From: Ziziphus jujuba
Lineage: Eukaryota; Streptophyta; Magnoliopsida; Rosales; Rhamnaceae
NCBI RefSeq assembly: GCF_031755915.1
Contig: NC_083388.1
Coordinates: 9,299,001 to 9,363,000 of the forward strand
DNA length: 64,000 bases
Reading direction: 5' to 3'
Position 1 is the first letter of the stretch, and each line of letters opens with the position of its first letter. This document shows, in pieces, positions 10,675-22,899 of the stretch. The notes beneath the pieces are model-generated. The model saw only the letters and a list, made by a program, of their open reading frames with translations. It made no database searches and was not told where the DNA came from. Position numbers and translations under genes: made by a program.

Positions 10675-12943
10675 ATGGAAGAAAATCACTCTAAACGACC
10701 CGCACCACCACCCAAGCTTCACGGCGTTATCGTCTTCCTCTTTGCTTTCCTCCTCCTCCACCCTTCCATGGCTTCCGCCGCCATTTCCATCGGCGTCAAC
10801 TACGGAACCGTCGCCGACAACCTCCCGCCGCCGCCTCAAGTAGCCACCTTCCTCAAGACCAAGACCACCATCGACCGCGTCAAGATCTTCGACGCCAATC
10901 CCGATATCCTCCGTGCCTTCGCAGGCACCGGCATTGCCGTAACTGTTACGGTGGGAAACGGCGACGTTCCGGCGCTTGCCAAGCTTCCCGCAGCACAGTC
11001 ATGGGTCGCCGACAATATCTTGCCGTTTCACCCTCGTACCGTAATTAACCGTATCGCCGTGGGCAATGAAATCGTCGCCACCTCCGATAAGAGCCTGATC
11101 GCGCATCTATTGCCGGCGATGAAGAGCTTGCACTCGGCTTTGAAGCTTGCTAATATTACTAGTATTCAGGTCTCCACGCCTCACTCTCTGGGCATACTTG
11201 CTGCGAACTCGGAGCCACCGAGTGCGGGGAGGTTCCGGCGAGGCTACGATAAAATCATATTTGCTCCGATGCTCGAGTATCATAGACAGACCAAATCGCC
11301 CTTCATGATTAACCCCTACCCTTTCTTCGGGTTCTCACCGCAAACGTTAAACTACGCGCTCTTCAGGCCAAACGGCGGCATTTTCGACAACGTCACTGGG
11401 TTAAACTACACGAACATGTTTGACGCTCAGATGGACGCTGTTTTCTCGGCTATGAAGGTTCTGGGATACGACGACGTGGACATTGTCGTTGCTGAGACCG
11501 GTTGGCCCTCGGTTGGAGACCAGAATCAACCGGATGTGAATGTTGAAAACGCACTGTCGTACAATGGGAACCTCGTGAAGCACGTCAATTCCGGAAAGGG
11601 AACGCCTTTGATGCCCAACAGGACTTTCGAAACATACATATTCTCTCTGTTCAATGAGAACCTGAAACCGTCTATTTCGGAGCGCAATTACGGGTTGTTC
11701 AAACCGGATCTCACTCCGGTTTACGATGTGGGCATTTTGCGGAATGACCAGGTAATTTCTGCCTCATCTTCTGGTCCATTTGTTCTTCTCAACGACTCCG
11801 GTGGCCGGTGGACGGTTCCGGCGAAACGTTTTTAATAGAAGTGGTATATAAGTCATATTGCAATTGCTTTTTATCTGATTTTGATCTTTTACGTTTACCT
11901 GTGGTGGTCCACACTTTTTACATCGTTGATATATATATACTCGTCAATGACTGTTTTATGATCTCGGCACTAATTTTCGACACGTGGCCGAGTTCACAAG
12001 GCTTGAATGTGCCGTAACACTACTCCCTTTTCCCTATTTGTGCTTGTTGGCTCTGACACTTTGCCAGCTGTTATCTCAGTGCATAATCGTCTCATGGAAC
12101 TCAAGAGAGAATCGAGTTTTTGCTATCAGTTTACAGAATTGCCCTCTAGTGTTTGTGCTTTCACAATAGTTCTTTTGCAGTTTTTCCAGTTTTGTTATCT
12201 GCACTTATAGGGGCCTTACCGTCATAAATATTTGCCAAGAATTAAAAATTAAAAAAAGTTCCCGCCCTTTCCTTTTACATCAAAAGGTGTGCCCAGAGAC
12301 TATACTAAAAAACGTACAGTGTCGACTATGATATAATAATGCTACCTGATTAGGGTTTTTATAATGATGACAATCTTTTACCGTTCATTGAACCGTTTCT
12401 GACGTAGGCGTTGGGTCCCACTTCAAGTACGGCTCACCCACCAACATCGTCGGGTGATCCGAGTAGGAAATGGTGCGTGCCGAGATCGGACGCCAGTGAT
12501 GAAGCACTGCAGGAGAACTTAGACTACGTGTGCAGCAGAGGAGTGGATTGCAACCCGATTCGAGATGGAGGGGCTTGCTTTGAACCCAATACGGTACGAT
12601 CGCACGCATCGTACGCAATGAATGCGTATTATCAGGCATTTGGTACGCAGGATGTTAACTGTGACTTCAACCACACTGGATTAATCACTTCCAATGACCC
12701 CAGTACGTATTTCCATTTTCGTTCTCCTATTTAACTATTATTTTATTGGCTGTCATTGTACGAAATCTTTGATACATTGAAACTTTGGTTGTGTGAGGGT
12801 GGGCAGGTTACGAAGCGTGCACGTATCCTTTCAAAGGGGTAAAGATGGAAAAGTCTGCTGGAGGGTCGGTGAAATCCAGTTGGGCAAACATATTTGTCGT
12901 ACTGGCTTGCTATATGATAGCAATGCTCCTTGGTTATTTCTAA
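10675..12943 (+). CDS. GPI-type glucan endo-1,3-beta-glucosidase (GH17 plus X8/CBM43)
   Basis: Three exons: 10675-11751, 12408-12702 and 12807-12943, with GT-AG introns, giving 502 residues. The protein hydrolyses beta-1,3-glucan (callose) at the cell surface. A signal peptide covers about residues 15-36 ([15 protein letters not shown]). The GH17 catalytic domain starts at IGVNYGT; the proton donor is Glu132 in VGNEIVAT and the nucleophile Glu274 in VAETGWPS. Exon 2 encodes an X8/CBM43 domain (RKWCVP, LDYVC, DCNPI, ACFEP, CDFN) that binds beta-1,3-glucan. Exon 3 ends with a basic-to-hydrophobic tail ([20 protein letters not shown]), typical of a GPI-anchor signal, so plasma-membrane or plasmodesmal attachment is likely. 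The ATG at 10675 is chosen because it directly precedes the signal peptide. Exon 1 has many CG-rich codons, unlike its surroundings. Confidence 0.93.
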
Positions 12944-14243
12944 GTTTTTTTTTTTTTTTTTTTTGGGGTAAAATATTAATTTAATGATATTTGAAGTGGC
13001 AGCGTTGGAAGGAATTATGTAATGGGTTTTGGTTGTATGTAATTACTGATTTTAGAGTAGTCTATGGTTGGATAGGCAGGCTGTGGTACAAAAGAACAAA
13101 AAGAAGTATTTGTTTAGTGTGGCCAAATTTTGATTCCAACAGTTGGTCGGTGAGGTTAATTTATTTAAAATATTGATCCTTTTTTTCTGTCACCTTTTGG
13201 TTTATAGTGCATTTTGGATGCAACACTGCTTTTGAAGATTTTTAAGCATCAGTTTGAAGGCTAGGAGTGGCTTGTGCTAAACGCCATGAATGTTTAAAAA
13301 TTTATTAAGCTACAACCTATGCAATTATTAAGATAATATATGTATTCGATAAGCTTATAAGGTATTTATACATTTTTCTTAAAGGGTACAACGTACTTGT
13401 CCTATTTCTGGTATTTAAATTAAGTTTCACATTAAAAATTATGGGACACTCATGGCCACCTAATAAAGTTTAGAACTTCAACTTTTAATAGAACCCAGGG
13501 AGATATTTAGCTTTCAGTTGTTACTTTGGAAAGGCAGGATTGTGGAATATATTCATTTAATCTCTCAAAACAAAACTGATAGAAAAGGAAGTTGATAGTG
13601 GCAGGTTCCAAACGCAATAATATCCTATATGATCTAATTTCGTTCCAACGCTATTTTATTTTTATTGTCCTAATTTCTCCATCCCAATTTATGTTTTTGG
13701 GATATTTACACAAACGCACCTTGAACTATATGAAAGTTTACATTGTATACTTGTAACATCCTAAACTTACTAAACATTACACCATTGGTCCTTTTTAACT
13801 TTTCTATTTAAATCGTTACCGGCATAAACATGTGAACTGACTTGGTCATTTTCCACCTTTTTGTTTTCTTATGAAAATTGTTCAAATTCATCTTGAAGAC
13901 AGTTGCAAAATCAGGGATTAGAGCTTCTTATGGGTTGCTTCTGATGGTTACCATTATCCCCAAACCCATCAAAACAACGAACAATTTGATCTATTTAAAC
14001 CCCAGTATCTCCTATATGTTACAAAAAGGCAAAGAAATTATAGGACAGGTTTCAACAGTTAGTTATCTAAATTATCTATATTATTCATTTGATATATGTT
14101 GAACAACTTTTATTATTCAGTTGATGTGTGCTAAACAACTTAATATTTGTTTAGATGTGATCAAACGAACATTTAATGAAACATGGTATTTTTAAAATTT
14201 CAATAAAATGCAATGAGAAGAGAAATTCGGTTAATGTAAAAAG

Positions 14244-14248
<5 letters not shown>
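12944..14248. other. Intergenic, no gene recognised
   Basis: Downstream of the glucanase: a T17 run at 12947-12963 directly after the stop codon, then AT-rich sequence. A stretch near 13698-13760 (tacacaaacgcacct) resembles the tacacaaactccctc motif seen near 6257 and may be a decayed element. No coding signature. Confidence 0.45.
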
Positions 14249-14303
<55 letters not shown>

Positions 14304-14320
14304 GGGTGGGGGTTTGGGGT
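14249..14320 (+). repeat. Long T/G homopolymer pair
   Basis: About 34 T directly followed by about 24 G and then further G runs (ggggg, gggg). On the minus strand this is a C-rich tract ending in poly-A. Run lengths of this kind are prone to sequencing or assembly error. Confidence 0.85.
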
Positions 14321-15647
14321 GAGAACATCGCAGCCCATCTCTAGAAAGAAGCCAGAATGAAGCTCTAATTAATTTCACCACTGTTGAATGAGCTATCTGT
14401 AGAGCAATATATGTATATGAAGGTGTTGACTTTGCCAATTAGACGGGGTATAGAATGAGGTTTATTAGTAGACTAGGTTAGTACGTTTTAGTTGATAATT
14501 TACCTTTTCGGTTTAGATAAAACATATCTTCTCGGTGATCTTATGTGTGCAATTCAAATAGAACATCCAATTTTTTGCAAAACAATGAAAAGAAACTAAA
14601 GAAAACTTACTGTTTGTTGAGGTTATGTTTTCACCATAACAGTCAAAGGGTTTAGTTAACTCCACGTCAGAGTGTATATGGCAGCCGAAGCTTTTAAGTA
14701 ATAGTTAGTTTTCAACCAATTGGGTTATTTGGTCTGAGTCATTTAGTTTGTTGGGGTCCTACTTGCCTCTCTATATAAAGAGATGAAGCCTATTCTTTTC
14801 AGAAATACAGAGATTGTTTTTTCATATAATATTTAAATTAAATTAACATGTATCGTTAAAAAGTCGTATAAGAGTATAATCATAATCACAGAATAAAAAA
14901 TTATATTATATAAAATGGGTCAATATATGGTTTGTTTGGTACGGTAGTGCAAACAGCAAGACTACGAGTAGAATTTTCCTGTAAAATGATCTATTCCGCT
15001 TGTGAAACCCTGGATTATTAGAACTTACTTTTATGCTGTTCTATGGACTTTAGGCCCACCCCTCAGCATTATAAAGAAGATTTTTTTTTTTTTTTAATTC
15101 AATGTTATATTCTGCTTTCAAACTAAAGGATATGAATAATTTCTCTATTCCACACTTTTATTCTAACAATTACTAATTCTATTTTTTTAAAGACAATTAT
15201 TCTGTCAACCAAACATACTACAGGATCATGTGCACAAACTTCACTCAAATCTTACAAGAAGATAAAATTCGAAGATAAATTTGGAAAAAAATATAAAATA
15301 CAACTTTATCTTTGGTAAGTACCAAAAGCGCGTAACAGCTATGAGACTAACAATTCCTCACTCAAATATTCCAAAGTACATATGACTCTATCTGAGATTG
15401 GCTTACTCGTAGATACAAATGGTTCTATCTGGGATTGGCTCTTATACATTTGTTAAAGTCTAAGATTCTAAATTAAAAGGTTAACCTACTAGAATAGTAG
15501 CTCAAACCTCTTATGTACCTTTTAAGATCCCATATTTAACCAATATAGAACTTTTTTTGCACACTAGCCAACAAATATAGAGCAACAAACATGTAATAAC
15601 AACACTAGTATGTGTTGATTTAGTGTCCTGTCGAGCACATTATCTAA
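14321..15647. other. Intergenic with repeat remains
   Basis: AT-rich sequence without a coding signature. Near 14931-15225 is a possible non-autonomous element bounded by gtttgtttggta and accaaacatac. It contains ggacttNggcccaccccTCA at 15045-15065, which recurs at 22144-22164, so this is a dispersed repeat. Confidence 0.4.
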
Positions 15648-16051
15648 GAGCATTTCTAACGGATTCTTTAAATGTGACATTCTTTTTATTTTAAAGAGAC
15701 AATATTTAAAATAAGAGTTCTAATAAATTTTTTATTTTGACTTTTTAATATAAAATGTTAGTTTGACTCTCTAAATGTAAAGAGCTAAAACCACTTTTTA
15801 TTTCAATATTATATTTATTTAATTAAATACAATATATTTTCTTATGTCACTATTATAATATTTAAAAAAACAGGTAACTATAAAAAAGAGATGCTACAAG
15901 TAAAACAATAAATGTTTATAAAAAAATAAAAATAAAAAATTTAAATAAAAAGTTTGTTAAAAAATATTTTTAAATTTTACAAGTTATTTTAAAAAATACT
16001 CTGTATTATAAAGAGTACTTTTTTACTTTAAAGAATTTTTTAGAAATGCTC
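15648..16051. mobile_element. MITE-like element, 404 bp, with terminal inverted repeats and TAA target duplication
   Basis: The left end GAGCATTTCTAACGGATTCT is mirrored at the right end, whose reverse complement reads GAGCATTTCTAAAAAATTCT; similarity continues about 8 bases further inward (TTAAA). Both ends are flanked by TAA (15645-15647 and 16052-16054). The interior is AT-rich and non-coding. A 3-bp TAA duplication fits the TWA preference of PIF/Harbinger-type elements, but family assignment is inference. Confidence 0.75.
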
Positions 16052-16799
16052 TAAACTTGTATATTGCGGTTCAAAAACTTCAGTAGCTAAAACATTGGAC
16101 TACTATACCCAACAATGAGAAAGCAAGTTAATTTCCACCAAGTTAATTTTCAACTCGTAAATGATGAATAATAGGAATGCAACTATATAGGCTCTCTTTG
16201 GTTTTCAGGAAAAGGAACAAAAAGTAGAGGGTAAAAAAAAAAAAAAAATGTAATTCCCTGCCATACGAATTATACTAATTAATTAAATAATAAAAATATA
16301 GTTTTTAGTTAACTAATTTTATTTGACTCTTATGAATGAAAACATTAGCAAAAGGATATGGCCATTTTTAAAATTTGCCTAAGCAAGTTGTGTTTGAATA
16401 TTAACAAAAAAGAGAAGATAAAAAAAAAATCAAAATATCAATGTCCTTTTGATAAAAAGTTAATGATTTCAAATCTAAAGTAGCAAACATAATAATAAAA
16501 TCTGAATAGAAAATGGTTTTGTGGACTAAAGTTGCTCGCATCAGTCCATACATTTAAAAGTCCAATGATGGTATCCATTCTTTTTTCATAAACAAAAACA
16601 TGAACATCAGTATGACCAAGCTATAGTACGTCAATATTTGTCTTAAACAACGACTTGTAAAATTTTATAATTGGATTCTTCTTCATCTCCATTAAACCCA
16701 TTAAATTTTATATGTTGGGATTCTTATTAAACAACGACTTGTATATAAACTTCATTTTAGTCCAAATACACGAGCAGCAAGCATTGATAGTTTCTTGCA

Positions 16800-19700
16800 A
16801 TGGCTAGGAAAGGAAAATACAAACACTTATTGCAAATGGAAGCTACATTTTCAAACAGAAAATCATTATTGATCTTCTTCACTTTTTGTATGTGTATATT
16901 CCATCTTCCTATTACTACTTCTAACAGTGACCAGGAAGCAGAACAGAGGAAGGAAGCTGGGGCTCTTGTTAAATGGAAATAGAGCCTTGACAACAAAGGC
17001 CAATCTTTATTGTCTTCATGGGTTCAAGGAAGCAGTCTTGCAATTAGGTTGGATTTGCTTGCCACCAATCGACAAGTCATGTCACACATCTCAACCTTTC
17101 AATCTACGGTTTGAGTGGTACGGTTCAAAATCTCAGCTTCTCATCCTTGACCAATCTCGTTGCCATTTATTTACTAGATAACAGCCTTTTTGGAGCAATT
17201 CCTCTCAGCCTTTACAACCTTTCTACACTCACTCATCTTGACTTGGCAACCAATCATCTTTCCTGACTTCTTTCGCTGGCCGTTGTGAACCTCTTCAGTC
17301 TCTCCTTTTTCATTTTACCTAAGAATAGGCTCTCTGGCCTCATTCCTCAAGAAATAGGGATGAAGTCTCTGACACTGCTTGATTTACAATATAATGAACT
17401 CAAAGGTCAAATTCCTGCTTCCATAGGAAACTTGACCAAGTTGGTTGGCATTTGCATGAGTGACAATCAACTTTCTGAAGGTATTCCTAGAGAAATTGGA
17501 AGCTTGAGCAAGCTAAGCCACCTCGAACTTCATAGCAACCAACTTTCCGGAAATATTCTTAAAGAAATTGAAAATTTTAAAATGTTGAGCTCTTCATTCT
17601 TTATGAGAATCAACTTTCAGGAAATATTCCTAGAGAAATTGGACATTTGAGAAATTTAGAATTTCTCCACCTTTCTTTCAACAATCTTTCCGGTATGGTA
17701 CCTGCTTCCGTAGGAAACTTGACTAAACTCGTAGAAGTATCTTTTAACTTTAACCAACTCAATGGTTCTCTTCCCCCAGGGATGAATATAACCTTACTGA
17801 CTTAACAAATTTGCAATTGGTATCTGAGAGTTTCGTTGGCCAACTACAGCAACAAATATGTGTTGCTGAATCACTTGCGCATTTTAGCATCCGTGGAAAC
17901 CATTTTACAGGCCCAGTCCCCAAAAGCTTGAAAAATTGTGATACCCTTATTAGAGTTAGGCTTAATGGAAACCAACTGACAAGAAATTTAACTGAAGCTT
18001 TTGGTATATACCCACAGTTGAACTACATTGATTTGAGTGGCAATAACTTCAATGGTGAACTTTCACCAAAGTGGGGGCAGTGCCGCAATTTGACATATCT
18101 CAACATCTCCAACAATAAAGTTTCAGGCTCCATATGGCCTGCACTTGAGGAGGCAACTCGTCTACAAGCACTTAATCTGTCCTCAAATCATCTCTTGGGA
18201 AAGATTCCACAGGAGCTGGGAAACTTAAAGTCATTGCTCAAACTTATCCTAAGTGATAATAATGCTAGTTGATCTGGAGCAATTACACCTTGTAGCACAC
18301 TCTAAATGGTTCAATTCCAAAAGAACTTGGAAGGTGCTTCAAGTTATTAGAGTTGAATTTGGAAAATAGCAAACTTGAAGGCAGTGTTCCTTTTGAGATG
18401 GCTTGGTGATATTATCTTCAAAACCTTGATCTTAGTCCAAATTTGCTGACTGGAGAGATACCACCATGGCTTGGACAAATGGTACATTTGGAAACATTGA
18501 ATCTCTCTCATAATTCTTTTTGGGGTTCCATTCCATCTACTTTTGATGAAATGTCAAGCTTGATTTTTGTTGATATATCCTACAATCAGTTGGAGTGTCC
18601 CTTTCCTAATTCCAAACCCTTTCAAGAGGCTCCATTTGAAGTGTTCAGAAATAACAGAGGATTGTGTGGTAATACCATAGGTTTAAAGCTTTGCCCAACA
18701 ACCCATCAAAATCCTCAAGGTGGAAAGGGGGCAACAAAGTCAACATACCAATTATACTTATCTCTCTTTTCTGCAGCATGCCTCTTCTATCCATCATTTT
18801 CGGACTCATATACACTCTTCACGTAAGAGTGAGGAAAAAAAATCCTAGAACAAAAAACGAGAATTTGTTTTCAATATGGAGCTATGATGGGAAAATTGTG
18901 TATGAGAACATCATCCAAGCAACAGAGCAATTCAACTCCAAGTATTGCATTGGAGAGAGAGAGGATATAGGAATGTTACAAGGCTGAGCTAAGCTCAGGT
19001 CAGGTCGTTGCTGGTAAGAAGCTACTCCTACATGTGGATGATGGGATGTCTCATCTCAAAGCGTTTATGGGTGATATTTGTGCATTAACAGAAATACTAC
19101 ATCGTAACATTGTGAAGGTATATGGATTTTGTTCACATCCACAACATTCACTTTTGGTATACGAGTTCTTGGAAGGAGGAAGCTTTCGGGATGTACTAAG
19201 AAATGAGGAAAAAGCAAGATCATTTTAATGGAGCAAAAGGATAAATGCTATGAAAGGCGTGGCGAATGCATTGTCGTACATGCACCATGACTACTAATCG
19301 CCTATAATGCATCAAGATATACCAAGCCTGAATATTCTTCTGAATGCACAACAGGATGAAGCTCATGTTTCTGATTTCGGGATAGCAAGGTTTCTTAAAA
19401 AAGAGTCATCCAACTGGACTTCATTTGCCGGAACTTTTGGATATGCTACTTCAAGTTAGTTTATCTTTAATTATTAAGCTTTAATTTAATGATGATTATC
19501 CGTAAGTATTTACTTATTTGTCTGGAGATGAAAAATCGATTCTTTATGACTGAGTACTATTCAAGTTAGTCTTCATTACTCAAAAATAATCTTCTAAGAA
19601 ATTGTATAAAATATTAACTTTGATAATGCTATCGCATTAATGACTATGCTTTTGCTTCAAGTAGAACTTGCTTATACCATGGAAGTGAATGAAAAATGCA

Positions 19701-19936
19701 ATGTTTATGGCTTCGGAATAATGACAATGGAAATACTTATGGGGAAGCATCCTGGAGATCTTGTCTCCTTAATATCATCAAATTGGTTGTCATCACCATT
19801 CTCACCACTTGATAAAGTGTCTCTGGTGGATATTTTGAACTAATGCATATTGCCTCCTCCTACACATGATGATGAAGTTGTAGGGAAGGTGGTCTCCCTT
19901 GCCAAGATAGCATTTGCATGCTTATTTAAACAATAA
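16800..19936 (+). pseudogene. LRR receptor-like kinase pseudogene (MIK2/At4g08850-like)
   Basis: Remains of a full-length receptor kinase. It begins with ATG at 16800, a hydrophobic signal-like stretch (LLIFFTFCMCIFHLP) and an LRR N-terminal cap (EAGALVKWK), stopped at 16980. Then come many LRR units in changing frames (LTLLDLQYNELKGQIP, LQALNLSSNHLLGKIP, LETLNLSHNSFWGSIP), a juxtamembrane region and kinase pieces (YENIIQATEQFNSKYCIGE; HRNIVKVYGFC; a catalytic-loop trace HQDIPSLNILL where HRD is usual; [29 protein letters not shown]). The Gly-rich loop is destroyed by a frameshift near 18975. A remnant intron lies near 19455-19660. At least eight stops or frame changes rule out function. The family normally acts as plasma-membrane receptors for peptides or cell-wall signals. 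Confidence 0.88.
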
Positions 19937-22504
19937 AATATTTGATAATTATCATATTTCTCCTACACTGGTAATTATTTAAACAAAAAAAATATATAGT
20001 CAGATTTATTGTTTATGATATAATTGAATAAAATAGTAATTAGTTAATAGTCATTAATAGTCATAGTATTATTGGAAAACAATTTTTGAATTAGCTGTAA
20101 ATTATGTCACCTATATATCAATACTATCAATTCTTATGCAAATAATAATTTATATTCATGATTAGAGATGCTCTAAGGGCATCCTATATTTCGGCAAGAC
20201 ATGTTATTTAAATAATATCATCCCTTTTAATTTTGTTTTGATTGTTTTTATATAAACCTAAATTGGAGAAGTAATAATCCATCATATTTGCTTTGCTCGG
20301 AATCCACCGTTAATTGTTATAAAAGGTTAATTGGATATTTTCTTAAAGTAAAATATAATTTATTTTTCCTATGGATTGTCACATAAAAGATATTTCTTAT
20401 GAAATTCTCAATGCATCCTTAATATATCAAATCTATATATATATATATATATATATATATCCTACAGGAAATGTCAGAAAACTTTCATTCGGAACAGTAG
20501 AAAAATTCCATGACAATTTAAAAAAAAAAACCGTTTTCTATTGCATCTATAAAAGATGATGATTTTTATCAGTATTTTGGATAAACTTCATCCAGGATTT
20601 CTTGCATGTGAGAATTATTATTATATATATAAGTATATGTTTATCATAAGCATGTCAGTCATGGTTATTAATAATTAATTACAGTGTTCTATTTTTAAGT
20701 TACTAGCTTGTTTTGGAAAAAAAAAAAAAGAAACTGAAGAACTAGCCGGAGGTCCTCTTAACATGCATGCATGTTTTGCATGTGGCTTTAATTGGAGAGC
20801 TCGAGTCTGTGCTAGCTAGACTAGCCACTGCTCTATCCTAACTTAGCTAAATGGATTAAACAAGTGATAGACTAGGTTTCATCGTTCAGAAAATTCCATT
20901 TAGACTTTTTTAGTATTATTTTAATTGCCGTTAGATTTATATTTTTAAAAATAATTTTGAAAATTTATTTATCAATTAATTAAATTAAAAAGATTTAAAT
21001 GAAATTTATCATTTTATTATTACATATAAGATTTTCTTCTTACTTTGACTATTATACATTTTCTAAAAAGGAAAAAAAAAAAAAAAACAGATTACAGTAG
21101 AAATAAAATATAAATATCTCGATCTTCTTACATATTATAAATTAGTGACTGATGTGAATTAAAATATACTTCACTATATTACTTAATGATTTTAATTATA
21201 ATTTTTATGGAGGAACAATTCAATGATAAAACTATTAATTTTTTGGATAATAATCCCATATTTCATTCTCATTACCAAAAAAATATTTTTTTAAATAATA
21301 ATCCCATATTATAGTTTGTAAAACTTAAAGACATATTATGAAGTGGAATTGGTAATTAGTATATTGATGTGAGTAGCATATAAATACACTTAAGGGAGGC
21401 TATATCGATTAGCCAAGGTAACATCCTAAAGATAAATACAGAGGCTTGATATACACGAATACAACAGTGATTGGAAATTATCTAACTCTTAACGCTTGCC
21501 AAGAATATCATAAAGAGAAACAGCCCTAAGTCTATCAAGAAGTGACAGCCCTAACGTTACTTCTAATTAACATATAGTAAAAATATTGGGATTTTTATAA
21601 TTGCTGCTGTCTCGAATTGATTTCAATTGGAAAAAAAAAAAAAAAAAAAGGTAAATGGTTAACTTCACTATATATCCGATTAATTAAAAAAAAAAAAGCT
21701 TACTATATACGTGTTTTAGAGAGGTAGATAACGAATTTGAAAAATAAATTGAGATTGGAAGTGAAACTGCTCAGGCATATAGTTATGAGTTGATCAAACT
21801 GGAACCTGTTAAGATTGATTAATCAACGTGATTTCACATTCTACCATGGGGAGTATTAGAGTGAAGTAATCTGGATGATACATGATTGTAGTACTAATTA
21901 GCCATTTTTTGTTATTGTGCTTTTGACGTTAGTTGTAGAATAAAATTGTATTAAAACAATTATTTTCCTATTTAAATTAATATGTATTAAAAAATAAATA
22001 TAATTAATTACAAAATAAATAAAGTGGACCTGGATATAGGTTGTTTTGTATGTTAGTGCAACTGTGAAAGACTGAAAGTTGAATTTCTGCTATAACATGG
22101 TTGTTTTGGGCTATGATGTGGTGCTTACGTTTTGCTTTTACATGGACTTTGGGCCCACCCCTCAAAAAAATTAAAAAAAAAAACAGAAATAATGTTAAAA
22201 CAATCAATTTAACATTTCATAAGTATACTTGCAATTGCAACACAGGAACCGCAAATTTTTATTTCTATTTATTTAAAAAAAAAAAAAAAACACAGGAACC
22301 ATAATTAGCATAAAATTCGTATTTCAATTAAATTCAAAATTCTCCCCGCCGCTGTTCATTGGCCAATCATCGAATTTGAGTCCTCCAACGCATTACAAAA
22401 AATATATATATATATTTTTCTTTGATAGATCAATTATAAAGTTATTTTTATTTATTTATTTTTTGCTAGAGATTATAAAGTTATTTTTGGTCTTAACAAA
22501 ACAA

Positions 22505-22541
<37 letters not shown>

Positions 22542-22668
22542 AAAAAAAGAAAAAATTATTTATTGAATAAGAATCAGTGAGATATGAATAAATTAAGAAA
22601 TAAATTAAATATAATAAAAAAAATACAAAAGACTAACGATAAAGTTTTTATAGAAATTTGTAAATTTT
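19937..22668. other. Intergenic, AT-rich, no gene recognised
   Basis: Contains (TA)n tracts near 20434-20460 and 22510-22535, A runs near 20717, 21071 and 21631, and a second copy of the ggactttgggcccacccctca repeat at 22144-22164. No coding signature on either strand. Confidence 0.5.
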
Positions 22669-22899
22669 CTAGAACGTACATTCTAACTTAAAAAGGAAAA
22701 AAAGAAAAAGAGAAAAAAAATAAACCGTTTGAATCAAAGAGAGATAGGACGTCAAAATCAAACCCATCCGAGAAATAATTGAGAAGCATTGTCCGTCCAA
22801 TCTCTCGCTGTCTTGCCGGTGTGCCGAAACCACATTATAATTCTGTCTCTCTGTCTCTCCTGTAACTCTTTGCTCGTATAACCCACTATCTCTCAAGGT

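Noticed and set aside
14151..14438. Pro/Lys-run open frame on the minus strand
   Set aside because: Created by the T34-G24 homopolymer tract; not a protein.
20160..20180. agatgctctaagggcatcc as a possible MITE end
   Set aside because: No matching opposite end or target duplication could be found nearby.
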